From the NCBI RefSeq assembly GCF_025602895.1, contig NW_026516243.1:124001-188000 (forward strand): DNA of 64,000 nucleotides, read 5' to 3'. Below are positions 10,236-19,104 of this stretch, one piece after another (the first letter of the stretch is position 1; every line of letters starts with the position of its first letter). Source of the DNA: Polychytrium aggregatum (Eukaryota > Chytridiomycota > Chytridiomycetes > Polychytriales). The notes beneath the pieces are model-generated. The model was not told the origin of the DNA. It saw only the letters and a list, made by a program, of their open reading frames with translations, and searched no databases. Position numbers and translations under genes: made by a program.

Positions 10236-11288
10236 TCAAGCCGCCGCTGTGCTGAAGATGGGCTCGCCCGCCGGAGCAACAGGCGAGAACCGCACTTTTT
10301 CCTCCGAGACCATATGAGCAAAGTCCTTCAGCTCGGCCTGGAAGACAATGTCCTCCCGGGCGTCGTCAAAGAGCTGGTTGGTTGCGTCGATGGGGACGCC
10401 CTTCTTGAGCTCGGCCATGGCCTTCTCGGAAAGGGCCAGGAAGGTCAGCTTGACCGAGTTGAGGAGCAGGAACTGGTAGCGATCGATGTCAGACCGCTGG
10501 TCAAAGGACAGGCCCTCCTCGGCAAGGGGGTCGTTGGGCGGAAACAGGGCCTGCAGGCTGGCGACGACTTCTTCAAGCTGGTCGATAAAGAGCATATAGG
10601 GAGCGGGCTGGGCCGGCAGGCGCGGCGCGGCATCGAAGATGGCGAATTGATGGCCGAAGCGGTTCTTTGGGGTCGGCTGGACGAGCTGGTGCTTGACCTT
10701 GAGCGAGTGGAGCTTCTCCGATAGCCGGACCTTGGAGACGTTGAGGGCACTCTCGCGCTGGATGCCCAGGGTATCGGTGTTGGTGCTGTTGTTGAAGGAG
10801 AGGACGGAGAAGGGCCGGAAGGGCTGCATATACCCGGGCTTGGGCACGATCAGCAGCGTTATCGTCTCGGGGGGCCGCGAGATGATGACGGCCGTCGGAG
10901 TGGAGCCCCAGTGGCCCAGGTGTCGGTAGAACAGGTCCGTCAGGGCCGTCCGGAGATCGAGGATGCTGTACTGGTAGTGGCCAAGCACCTGCAGATTGGA
11001 CTTGTATCGGGAGAACGAGTGATGGACGCATTCAAAGTCGAGCCGGGCGAGATTGGGATACTGCTCCAGGGTCGCACACACCGACCTGCCCCAGCCCTCG
11101 CTGAACTGGCCCTTGAGCGGGATGCCTCGGTACTGCGAAAGGTTGGCAGCCATGATGAGCGAGCGCAGGGCGGCCTCGGTCGATACCAGCGCGCAGGCCG
11201 ATGCGGGGGTTGGGGTGCCGTCGCTTGAGGATATCGGGAAGGAGATGCTCTCGAGGCTCGATGGCGGTGATTGAAGATGCTGGCTCAT
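10236..11288 (-). CDS. Conserved-looking hypothetical protein, about 350 residues
   Basis: A single uninterrupted frame from a likely start at 11288 (MSQHLQSPPSSLESI) to a stop at 10236. The frame is open further upstream to 11633, but that part is compositionally different and probably leader. The protein looks globular: balanced composition and alternating amphipathic stretches such as LARLDFECVHHSFSRY, TAVIISRPPETITLLIVPK and RYQFLLLNSVKLTFLALSEK. No signal peptide or membrane helix is evident. I recognise no family or catalytic motif. Codon use matches the neighbours, so a host gene is likely. Confidence 0.65.
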   Translation of the reverse strand: MSQHLQSPPSSLESISFPISSSDGTPTPASACALVSTEAALRSLIMAANLSQYRGIPLKGQFSEGWGRSVCATLEQYPNLARLDFECVHHSFSRYKSNLQVLGHYQYSILDLRTALTDLFYRHLGHWGSTPTAVIISRPPETITLLIVPKPGYMQPFRPFSVLSFNNSTNTDTLGIQRESALNVSKVRLSEKLHSLKVKHQLVQPTPKNRFGHQFAIFDAAPRLPAQPAPYMLFIDQLEEVVASLQALFPPNDPLAEEGLSFDQRSDIDRYQFLLLNSVKLTFLALSEKAMAELKKGVPIDATNQLFDDAREDIVFQAELKDFAHMVSEEKVRFSPVAPAGEPIFSTAAA

Positions 11289-11847
11289 GGTGGACAACAC
11301 AGCGAGCTTGGACAAGCGGCTAACGACAGAGAGAAGCTCAGGACAGAGCGAGGCTTGCGATGGACAGACGACTGAGTGGGGTTTGGGAAGGACCGCGAGG
11401 AAATAGTGGGGCAAGCGGCCGCTGGGGGGTCGGCTGCAGGGACGATGTAGACCGATAGCGAGTGGGTGTAGGAAGACCTGCGCTGAGGATGACCGCAGAG
11501 AACGGATGCAAGCGCAGACAGAGACAGCAGCGGCGGCTTTCTTTGCGGGCGACAGATGGGGGGGGAGGCGAGATGATATCGGCGGTCGACGATGCAGCAC
11601 AGCGAAGCGGACAGCCGCGAAAGTAATGTTCACGTGGGGGGCCGCATTGCGCCCAATTGCAAGGATCGAGGCCTTGGCGCCTTGGCTCGGCGGACTGGCC
11701 TTGGGGACGCAGGGCGGGATGGATGTGATAAAGGAATGGATGCGATGAGAGATGGATGTGATGAGAGATGTGATGAGATGGCGATATCATGTAATGCGAG
11801 GAGTGAATGGATGGAGACGCTCTGAGGTTGATGCTCGGTGTCCGTCG
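11289..11847. other. Upstream region of the 10236-11288 gene, no other gene seen
   Basis: Likely 5' leader and promoter of the minus-strand gene. GATGxGAT-type short repeats (11719-11795) lead into the minisatellite. No independent gene recognised. Confidence 0.4.
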
Positions 11848-11964
11848 CGATGATACCACTTGATAGATGATACCAATTGATCGATGATACCACTTGATAG
11901 ATGATACCTCTGCACAGATGATACCACTTGATCGATGATACCGCTGCACAGATGACACCACTTA
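11848..11964. repeat. Minisatellite that received the Fanzor transposon
   Basis: Imperfect 16-18-bp units close to GATGATACCACTTGATA, some ending in CTCTGCACA instead. The array resumes on the other side of the transposon (about 15602-15641: GACACCACTTGATAGATGAT..), so the element inserted into the array at a TA. Confidence 0.85.
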
Positions 11965-11990
11965 CACTGTATTCAGAAAAAAACGGGACA
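11965..11990 (+). repeat. Terminal inverted repeat, Fanzor-side end
   Basis: Begins CACTGTATTCAG and ends AAAAAAACGGGACA. It pairs with 15571-15596 in inverse orientation and with 1180-1205 of the mini-element in direct alignment (19 of 26). Confidence 0.85.
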
Positions 11991-12130
11991 ATATAGCCGT
12001 TTCCATGAACATGTAGTATGTGCTGTGCTTGCGTCAAGCAAAGCCACAAGAAATAAAACAGATCACTTTGGCAGCCTCCGAGTGAAGACCGCCGGTCGCT
12101 CTCCGATCTCCACAATCGACCTGCATACTG
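11965..12130 (-). ncRNA. Putative Fanzor guide RNA (fRNA/omega-RNA scaffold)
   Basis: Position is the main argument. In TnpB and Fanzor systems the guide RNA overlaps the 3' end of the nuclease gene and runs to the transposon end, with the guide taken from flanking DNA. Here 12031-12130 is 96% identical to the mini-element, and the non-coding part 12031-12062 is identical. A hairpin TGCTTG-CGT-CAAGCA is possible at 12026-12040. If transcribed leftward, the guide would start at 11964 with TAAGTGGTGTCATCTGTGCA. Transcription, processing and exact ends are not shown by the sequence. Confidence 0.4.
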
Positions 12131-14435
12131 TGATCATGTTGCGCGCCGCATTGACGTCGCGATTCCACACTGTCCGGCAGCCGGGTTTCTTGCAGCTCCT
12201 GACAAAGTGGAAATTCGCAACACTGGGCGCATCGAGTCCTTCCAACCGAACTGGCTCCAGGCACTTGGAGCACACTTGCGAGGTGTTGAACTCGTTCGTC
12301 GAGACTACCTTGACGCTTCCATGAGGGTGATTGGGACGGCGTCGGTGGTGCTCGAACTGCTCAAAGTACCGAGCAAACCGCTGCCTCCGAGGGCTGGATG
12401 CATAGCCCTTGCCTTGACGCCATGACGCATTGCCAAAGGCGATGACCACATCGGTCCGTATCGGGGCGTGCTTCAGGACGGACTTGCACATCTTGTCGAC
12501 GGCCACTTGGCGCCTCTTGTGTCCCGTGAAGCGATGGTGACGGGCCTTCTTGCCAAGGTGGAAGTCGAGCTGCACTCGCAGCTCCGGTCGCAGGACATGG
12601 GTGAGATGGACCTTGAAAGCCTCCGAGGACGACACCTTGGGCGAGGGGGTGGTCGACATCCAGGTCTCGATGCTGAGTCGATACTTCATGATATTGTGCC
12701 ACTTGGTGTTGGACGTATGGCCACACATGTGCTGGTAGTGGCCATTGGAGAACGAGACCACCTCGTCTTGGTGGCCCGGTGCTTGGATGACCGCCGTGAA
12801 GATGGAGCCGACTCCAGGATCGATGCCAATCCAAGTGGTACGGTTGGGGTCTGGGTCGCCGATGTGGGCCTGGATGCGCTGCTCGGCAGTCGGAGGAGGC
12901 TCGGAGGTCTCGGTGCGATCGGTTCGACGCACAAACTTGACGAGGCCGATGGTGCATCCAATGCCATCGGTGCTGATCTCGTAGTTGAACAGCTTCTTGT
13001 TCACGTCCCGCTCTTGGAAGAGGGAACTACGCAGCTTGAAGCAACTGCGCCAGAGACGATCCTGGTTGTTGACACCGTCCTCACCTTCTTCCTTGAGCTT
13101 GTCCCTGGTGAGTCCAAGGCGCTTCTTTGGACCCAGGAGCTCCCAGAGTGCGACGGTGTCGATCTTGACATACTTGGCCGTGGCAGTGCATAGAGGAACT
13201 ATCGTGCACACGGCCGGAGGAGTGTCGACGGCGAGCTGCTTGAGGGCCCACTTGATCCTGGCGGCCAGCTTGTTGATCTTGGCCTTGGTGGTGCCGAGCT
13301 CAGACTTGGCCGTGGTGAACCTCTTGTCGTCGGAGGGAATGCCTCGGGCAGTGAGCTCGTCCAGCTTGGCCTGGCGCTGCAGCTCGGTGACTCGGAGGGC
13401 GGGCATGTCACAGTCGATCCACTTGTGGACATTGTCGACCATCTTGTCCCGGGCGAGGATTCCCACATGGTGTGAGAGGCGATGGAGGGCCCGGAAGCGG
13501 TCCTGGTCGTTGCTGTACCGAAACTCGTCCAGGACGTGGCCAAACTCGGGATATAGGAACTCGAGATCGGCCTTGGGTGGAGTCGAGTCCGGTTTCTCGA
13601 AGAGCTCGAGACAAGCCTCGATGGCGTCGTGCTTATGCTTGTTGGCAGGGAAGACGGCAGCACAAAAGCGACGAAGGAGTCGCCAGTATGCCAGGTTGAG
13701 GTGGGTGGTGCAGTTGGTAGCATAGGCATTGACAGCCAGTGTGAGAAGCTGACTGTGAGCACCATCAGGCAGACGAGGGGCCGGAGGCAGGTCTGCGTGC
13801 CGAGTGGTCTGGTAGTCGCGAAAGGAAGCGACCAGATGCTCGTTGTATTTCTCATTGTCCCCGGTCGGGGAGAGGGCACCGTCCTGGACAATCTTGAAGC
13901 ACTGGCGGATGAAAGCAGGTGTGGCCTTGGAGATGACGGGGACGGGAAGATCCTGCTCGATGCACCGGAGGATGTGCAGGTTGAGCAGCCTGGATGCCTC
14001 GAACTGGATCTGGGTCATGGCCTCGACGGTGGCCTGGATCTTGTCGCGGAGAGCGGGATTGAGACAACAGCCATCCATCGTCTGCTTGAAGCAGCTGAAC
14101 TGAGGGGCCGATGACCTTCCATCCACGAGTGGGACGACAGAACTCTTGAGGGGCCGGTATTTGGGACACTTGTTGGTGTTGCAACGTTCGTGATCGGTGC
14201 CATCGCACTGGCGACATCGCTTGCCGGTACTCGAGGAAGTAGATGGACCAGGCTCGGTGGGATCGACATCCATTGGATCTGCAGAAGCAGTGGTGGTGAG
14301 CAACGGAGCAACAGACGACCAAGCATGCGTGGGGTCAGAATACGAACCAGAGACAGGCTCCGACTGTGACTTGGCTTTCTTGGGCCTGGGTGGCCGAGGC
14401 TGGTCATCACCGGCACCCTTACGCTTCGGAGGCAT
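12063..14435 (-). CDS. Fanzor: TnpB-like RNA-guided endonuclease
   Basis: One uninterrupted 790-residue frame. The N-terminus (residues 2-22) is Pro/Lys/Arg-rich and looks like a nuclear localisation signal, followed by a Cys/His cluster (C74, C77, H82, C85, C90). A long helical middle (about 110-530) would hold the REC and wedge-like parts. The split RuvC nuclease is clear: RuvC-I WIGIDPGVGSIFTAV (D539), RuvC-II VVSTNEFNTSQVCSKC (E715) and RuvC-III CRTVWNRDVNAARNM (D760). The zinc-ribbon cysteines C722, C725, C748 and C753 lie between the last two motifs, as in TnpB. All catalytic and zinc residues are present, so the protein looks intact. It should bind a guide RNA made from the region over and after its own stop codon and cut matching DNA, aiding transposon retention or spread. 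It lies downstream of the transposase in the same orientation. Plain bacterial contamination is unlikely, given the eukaryotic mariner context and the N-terminal extension. Confidence 0.92.
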   Translation of the reverse strand: MPPKRKGAGDDQPRPPRPKKAKSQSEPVSGSYSDPTHAWSSVAPLLTTTASADPMDVDPTEPGPSTSSSTGKRCRQCDGTDHERCNTNKCPKYRPLKSSVVPLVDGRSSAPQFSCFKQTMDGCCLNPALRDKIQATVEAMTQIQFEASRLLNLHILRCIEQDLPVPVISKATPAFIRQCFKIVQDGALSPTGDNEKYNEHLVASFRDYQTTRHADLPPAPRLPDGAHSQLLTLAVNAYATNCTTHLNLAYWRLLRRFCAAVFPANKHKHDAIEACLELFEKPDSTPPKADLEFLYPEFGHVLDEFRYSNDQDRFRALHRLSHHVGILARDKMVDNVHKWIDCDMPALRVTELQRQAKLDELTARGIPSDDKRFTTAKSELGTTKAKINKLAARIKWALKQLAVDTPPAVCTIVPLCTATAKYVKIDTVALWELLGPKKRLGLTRDKLKEEGEDGVNNQDRLWRSCFKLRSSLFQERDVNKKLFNYEISTDGIGCTIGLVKFVRRTDRTETSEPPPTAEQRIQAHIGDPDPNRTTWIGIDPGVGSIFTAVIQAPGHQDEVVSFSNGHYQHMCGHTSNTKWHNIMKYRLSIETWMSTTPSPKVSSSEAFKVHLTHVLRPELRVQLDFHLGKKARHHRFTGHKRRQVAVDKMCKSVLKHAPIRTDVVIAFGNASWRQGKGYASSPRRQRFARYFEQFEHHRRRPNHPHGSVKVVSTNEFNTSQVCSKCLEPVRLEGLDAPSVANFHFVRSCKKPGCRTVWNRDVNAARNMITVCRSIVEIGERPAVFTRRLPK

Positions 14436-14675
14436 GGGGGCAGAGGATGCTGGATGCCTGCCAGTGGTACTGGTCAGAGCAGAGACTTTTTTTTATCGTA
14501 CAATAGCGCGATGATCAAATCAAGGCGAGATGAGGGAAGAAAGCAGCAGGACGAAGATGTGGCATTTATACCCGAGAGCAGGAACCCGTCTGCGCGGGCT
14601 GGTTGGGGAAGCGACCTGTTCAAAAATCGCCGAGAGGTTCAAGCCAGGGATGTGAACGTGAGAACGGCGGCTTGA

Positions 14676-14738
14676 TTGGAGGGACAACCCCAAATTGGAG
14701 GAACTCAACCCCAAATCGGTGGGGACTCAACCCCAAAG
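14676..14738. repeat. Three ~20-bp repeats at the transposase/Fanzor junction
   Basis: Three imperfect copies of a unit close to TTGGAGGAACTCAACCCCAAA, each ending CAACCCCAAA. The transposase stop (14705) falls inside them. They may mark the join between the two cargo genes or an upstream control region for Fanzor. Confidence 0.65.
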
Positions 14739-15511
14739 AAGTTCTCGATGGGATTGAAGTCGGGCGAGGCAGGTGGGGTGAAGATCACTGACCATCCTCG
14801 GCGCTCGATGCAGTCCAGGACAGCCATTGTCTTGTGCATGCTGACATTGTCCATCACAATCACAGAGTCGTCTGGGAAGGTCGCTCGCTCAAAGAACTCG
14901 ACTATCGAGTGTGTCTTGAATGATGTGGGGATGTACATGCGATGCAGCACACCAGAGTGGTTGATGGCAAATGCAGCCGAGACAGACTTGTGTTTCATGT
15001 GATTGCGCTGACGGAGTGGGACGCCCTTCGGCGAGTATCCGTAAAGAGAGAAAATGGATTTCCTGATCCCCGTCTCGTCGACAAAAACGAATCGCCGCGG
15101 GTCGATGGAGCGGACCTGGTCCCTGAACTGTGCCACTCGCTCATCCAGTCGCTTGGACTTGTAGAGGTGTGTTGCACTCTTGTGTGAGAGACCTGCTCGC
15201 TGGATGGCAACGTGGCAGAGTGAGAGCGATACTTTCCTCTGGAGGATGGACTCGAGCTTGCATCGCAACACAGGCCCAGTCTGGAACGGGTCCTGTTCAA
15301 TCAGGGTGCGAATGACTGGACATGCCTGCTCGAAGAAAGTGGATCTGCGAGCTGGGACCCGGGATGGGTCATCCAGCTTGCATCCTCGGTGCCATCGATG
15401 GATGGTGCTCTTGGACACACTGAAGATGGAGGCGACCTTACGCAGGCTATGGATGAGGGCGTAGCATCGCAATGCGGCGGTGCGAAAGTCGGATGTGTGG
15501 CGAATGGTCAT
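14705..15511 (-). CDS. Tc1/mariner (IS630-Tc1) transposase, DD34E
   Basis: 268 residues in one frame. The N-terminal helix-turn-helix region (about 10-45, HSLRKVASIFSVSKSTIHRW) should bind the inverted repeats. The RNase-H-like catalytic triad is D145 (FVDETGI), D221 (VIVMDNVSMHK) and E256 (SPDFNPIENFF). Exactly 34 residues separate the last two, giving DD34E. Only 12 residues follow E256 (..GVESPPIWG), shorter than usual for the family, and this tail runs into the 20-bp repeats. The C-terminus may have been replaced when the Fanzor segment joined. Cut-and-paste at TA is predicted and matches the observed TA flanks. Whether this shortened enzyme is active cannot be told. Confidence 0.9.
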   Translation of the reverse strand: MTIRHTSDFRTAALRCYALIHSLRKVASIFSVSKSTIHRWHRGCKLDDPSRVPARRSTFFEQACPVIRTLIEQDPFQTGPVLRCKLESILQRKVSLSLCHVAIQRAGLSHKSATHLYKSKRLDERVAQFRDQVRSIDPRRFVFVDETGIRKSIFSLYGYSPKGVPLRQRNHMKHKSVSAAFAINHSGVLHRMYIPTSFKTHSIVEFFERATFPDDSVIVMDNVSMHKTMAVLDCIERRGWSVIFTPPASPDFNPIENFFGVESPPIWG

Positions 15512-15570
15512 GGCCAGCGCGCGATAACATTGGGTAACAAAATATTCGATGAATGGTCAAAAACCCGGGT

Positions 15571-15596
15571 GTCCCGTTTTTTATTGGATTGCCTGT
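15571..15596 (-). repeat. Terminal inverted repeat, transposase-side end
   Basis: Read on the minus strand it begins CAGGCAATCCAA and ends AAAAAACGGGACA. It matches the opposite end over its inner 13 bases and matches the right end of the mini-element. Confidence 0.85.
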
Positions 15597-15641
15597 AATA
15601 CAAGACACCACTTGATAGATGATACCGCTGCACAGACGACA

Positions 15642-15993
15642 TCTTGGTCCAGAAGCAGTTCGCGGTGGCCTCCCTGGTCGGTGCCCCGATGACAATGGAT
15701 GCGCATCGAGTGCCGAGAATACATCCGCATCTTGGCTTCGCAAAAGTGCACCAGAGATGTTCAGCCGATCGAATGCATTCGCCGAATCACCTGTTGTGCG
15801 CAGCGGTATTGATTCAGCCAGGGGCACATGTCATTCCGCGTTGTCGTCCTGTCCTGTTCCTGTCTGCTTGAATCTCCATCGCTCGCCCGAGTCCCCGTCG
15901 ACTGCTCAAATCTCCGGAGCGCTCGAGCCTGCATCTCCTCCGTCTGTCTCCAACAGCAAGCACGCTCCTGCCCGCTGAAGCGCAACCCCTGCC
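15642..15993. other. Intergenic / promoter region of the lipase gene
   Basis: Sequence between the end of the split minisatellite and the lipase start. No gene or distinct element recognised. Confidence 0.4.
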
Positions 15994-18900
15994 ATGCCCG
16001 CCCTGCTGATCTTTGGACGCCGGTGGCCCATCGCCTCCGACGACCTCATCTTCTCGGCGCTGTACGGCATAGCCATCCACTCGTTCCGAGCCGTGGTGCA
16101 TCTGTGGCTGCTCTATCCTCTGGCCGTTCATGAATGCACGCACCCGCTCCTCTCGGCCTTCAACTGGCTGCTGCTGCCGACGCTGCTGGCCCTGGTCTGC
16201 ACCGAATATTTTGTCGCCACAGTCTCGCTGCGAGGCACCGTGGCCAACGAGATCCCCCGGCTGCCGATCCGGTAGGCACTCTGGACAAGACGCAGTCGGC
16301 GGGATGGGATGCCGAGCATGTCGTGAGGCAGAAGATGGCAAGAATCGCTGTCGATGGAGACGAGGGCCACTGCCGAATGCCGGTCCAGAGAGCGACACTT
16401 GCTGGCCAGCCAAGACAGCACCCGCTGCCTGCAGATTAACACTGGAACGCCGATGCCTCACGCCGATTCCAACAGAAAGTGGATTTACATCCACACCTTC
16501 TTCTCCATCTGCGATTTTGTACGTATCCCTGTCCTGGCCTTGCCTGTTGCATCGTGCCGTCGCCCAGTTGTCCGGAACTGATGCCTGCTTGCTCTTGCAT
16601 CTGCAGTTGCTGCAGCTCTTTGCGCTTTTGATCATCTTTGGCCATCCCGGAATCGCTTGCGAGGCGGGTGGCATTCCCGTCCTCTACTTTGAGGTTTGTC
16701 GATATCGCTCAAATCCAAGCCCAGAGCAGCACGCCGTCGCCGATCCGCTGTGTGGCTGGCACCCCTGATGCCCTCGCTCGACATTTCGCTCTGCAGCCAT
16801 CGCTCCGGCATTATGCACCCGATACCATATCTTCGACACATGCGTCTGATACCTTTTCCCAATCTATCGCTCTGACATTATGCATCCGATATCACCGCTC
16901 GGCCACCATCGATTCAACTCCGTCGATCCGATGCTGCCATTCCCGTCCTCCCGATCACCCAGATCATCACCCTCGCCACCATCCTTGGATACCTGATCTT
17001 CTTTGTCGTCATGGTGGGTCTCTTCATGAGGTCAACATCGCCGCAGCCGGTCAGCCAAGCCTCTGCCGAGAGCCAGTGGCGCTTCTGGATCTACGTCCTG
17101 TGCTTTGGACACCGCAAGGCCGTCGCTTCGCAATCACAATCCGCCAGCACCTCGGGCGATCTTCTCTCGTCGTTTGCGAAAGCCATCGCCGACTTTTTCC
17201 AAGACTCCGAGACAGTGCCCTCGGACATCCTCGTTGGGCTGATCCTGGTCCGCCGCTCGCAAAAGATCCGTCAGCGCATGCAAGAGCGGCTCAGCGCCCA
17301 GGTCGGAAGCAACTATTCCGAAGAGCGCCCGCCCGTCCGGCTTCATGAGCTTGCCGATGCTGCACACTACATGCAGTACGCCCTGTCGATCTACGGCCTT
17401 CCGCTGTATCTGTTTGAGCGCTTCCCGACCCGCATCTTTGAGGTCCTGTGCCCGACCCGCCGGTCCTCAGCCGCATCCCACGTCTCACGCAACGTTCAAA
17501 CTCATCTCGGCAACGTCGGCTGGCCGTGCTGCTGCGTTCCTGGGCATCCGCCACCCCTTCCTGACGAGCGCGGCGGGCATGGAGGCCATCCGGATCTGAT
17601 CTACTTCTCGGGAGACAACGGGCTCTTCCGGTCGCCCTACTACATCTGCTTTGACCACAAGAAAGGCGCCGTTGTGATTGCCATCCGAGGCACCCTATCG
17701 ACAGCGGACTGTCTGGTCAATCTGCACTGTGACTTGGCTCCCTTCTCCTTCCCCAGCGATGACGATCTGGAAGCCGGCCGACCGCCGCTTTCACAGGCCG
17801 GTGGCTTGTCTGGGTCGGCACAAGCGCATGCAGGCATGCTGCAGACGGCAAAAAACATTTACGATGAAATTGAGCGGCTCAATCTACTCCTGCCGATCTT
17901 TGCATCTGCCCGGTATTCGAGCTACAAGCTTGTTTGCTGCGGACACTCCCTTGGTGGCGTAAGTAGTCTGGATGCTGTCGTCCCGATATCAACGGTGTGA
18001 GCCATGCCTGGGCCGACACAGGAGTGGCGGGTACTTGGATAATGTGAGGGGGATGCGGCGGAAAGGGCTCCTGACGTTCTGTACGTGACGGCAGTGCCTT
18101 GCTTGCTGATTCCCGGACTGCCGGCGCCCAAGCAATGCTCCCCGAATACTCACTCACATCCCAACTATTCTCACGGTCCACTCTCGACCATCAACGCTCG
18201 ATCGTGCTTGTGCCAGGGCGTTGCAACGCTTCTCTGCCACTTGCTCAGGATCTCGCACTTCCCCCAAGCAACATGCATTGCCTATGCGCCGCCGGGCTGC
18301 CTGAGCACCAGGGAAGCACTGCCGTATTTTGAAAGATTCGTGACCTCGGTTGTGCTCGGTGCCGATGCAGTGCCGCGGCTGTCGTGGCGGTCGGTCAACT
18401 ACCTGCAGCACCAGATCGGACGTTTCCTGCGGAACTGCCACTATCCCAAGGTCCATGTCCTGAACTCGTTCATCGTGACCGAGTGCTGCCGCTCCATGTA
18501 CCGCCGACACCGTCTGGCCCGACTCCGACGAGCGCTTTGGAGCGACGACGACGATGAAGACGAGTTCGAAGGGTCTGGCCTCTACGGGATCGAAGACGGC
18601 CTCAGCCAGGCCAGCACCCTTGAGGAATTCAACCGATCGATTTCGGAGGAGCAGGAGCAGTCGGTGCGTCGGCTGCACTCGACGCTGTCTGTGGACGACT
18701 TGCCGGGCCAGGACATGCACCACCCCCAAGCCCTGCGCCATGCCCGCGGCGAGATCCAAACGTTTATGCCCGGCCGCATCATCTACTTTGTGAAGGAGAT
18801 GGCCAGTCGACAGAACACCGGCCGGGAAAGCACAGGCCTGAGCCGTCCCTCGAACGGCGATCTCGAGCGACAGCTGCTGGACAGCCGCACCGGAGGGCCC

Positions 18901-19104
18901 CACGAGCCGTCCGACAGTCCCGCTGTCGTTTACCGACCCGTCTGGGCCCAGCAGAGCGACTTTCAAGAGATCACCATCTCGGTGACGATGCTGACGGATC
19001 ACTTCCCGAACCACTTGCAGAACATCCTGGACCAGGTCTTGGCCATGGACACGGACGATCCGGCACAGCCGGTCCCTGGTCTGTCGCTGGAGTTTTCCAG
19101 CTGA
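15994..19104 (+). CDS. sn1-specific diacylglycerol-lipase-like membrane lipase
   Basis: Five exons: 15994-16271, 16419-16518, 16607-16693, 16963-17958, 18217-19104 (782 residues). The N-terminal third has about four membrane helices (e.g. LLSAFNWLLLPTLLALVCTEY, TFFSICDF..LLQLFALLIIF, IITLATILGYLIFFVVMVGLF). A class-3 lipase domain follows: DLIYFSGDNGLFRSPYYIC, VVIAIRGTLSTADCLVNL (oxyanion side) and CCGHSLGG joined to GVATLLCHLL, which completes the G-x-S-x-G nucleophile elbow across an intron. AYAPPGCLSTREA and VVLGADAVPRLSWRS contain the likely catalytic Asp. The catalytic His is probably near MLTDHFPNHL. Four N-terminal helices plus the 'AYAPPG' and 'GaD.VPRLS' motifs are the layout of DAG lipases alpha/beta, which release 2-monoacylglycerol from diacylglycerol. 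An acidic, Ser-rich insert lies at about residues 590-680. Confidence 0.85.

Larger units (their letters stand above)
11965..15596 (-). mobile_element. Composite Tc1/mariner-type DNA transposon carrying Fanzor
   Basis: A 3632-bp element flanked by TA at 11963-11964 and 15597-15598, the target duplication of Tc1/mariner elements. The 26-bp terminal inverted repeats are 11965-11990 and 15571-15596 (outer halves diverged, inner AAAAAACGGGACA nearly identical). It holds two co-directional minus-strand genes: a DD34E transposase (15511-14705) next to the right end, then Fanzor (14435-12063) ending about 100 bp from the left end. The order 'transposase, nuclease, terminal non-coding RNA region, transposon end' is that expected of Fanzor/TnpB elements, which are known to be carried by several eukaryotic transposon superfamilies including Mariner. 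The boundaries are supported independently by the shorter relative at 1180-1525, which has the same ends. Confidence 0.9.

Noticed and set aside
12063-14435. Possibility that the Fanzor is a bacterial TnpB from contamination
   Set aside because: It sits in a eukaryotic mariner-type element with TA flanks, has a long N-terminal extension with a nuclear-signal-like stretch, and a related mini-copy lies between host genes in the same window.
17450-17610. Apparent frame change in the lipase gene (another frame reads HATFKLISATSAGRAAAF)
   Set aside because: The main frame is open throughout, and the exon phases sum correctly without a shift.
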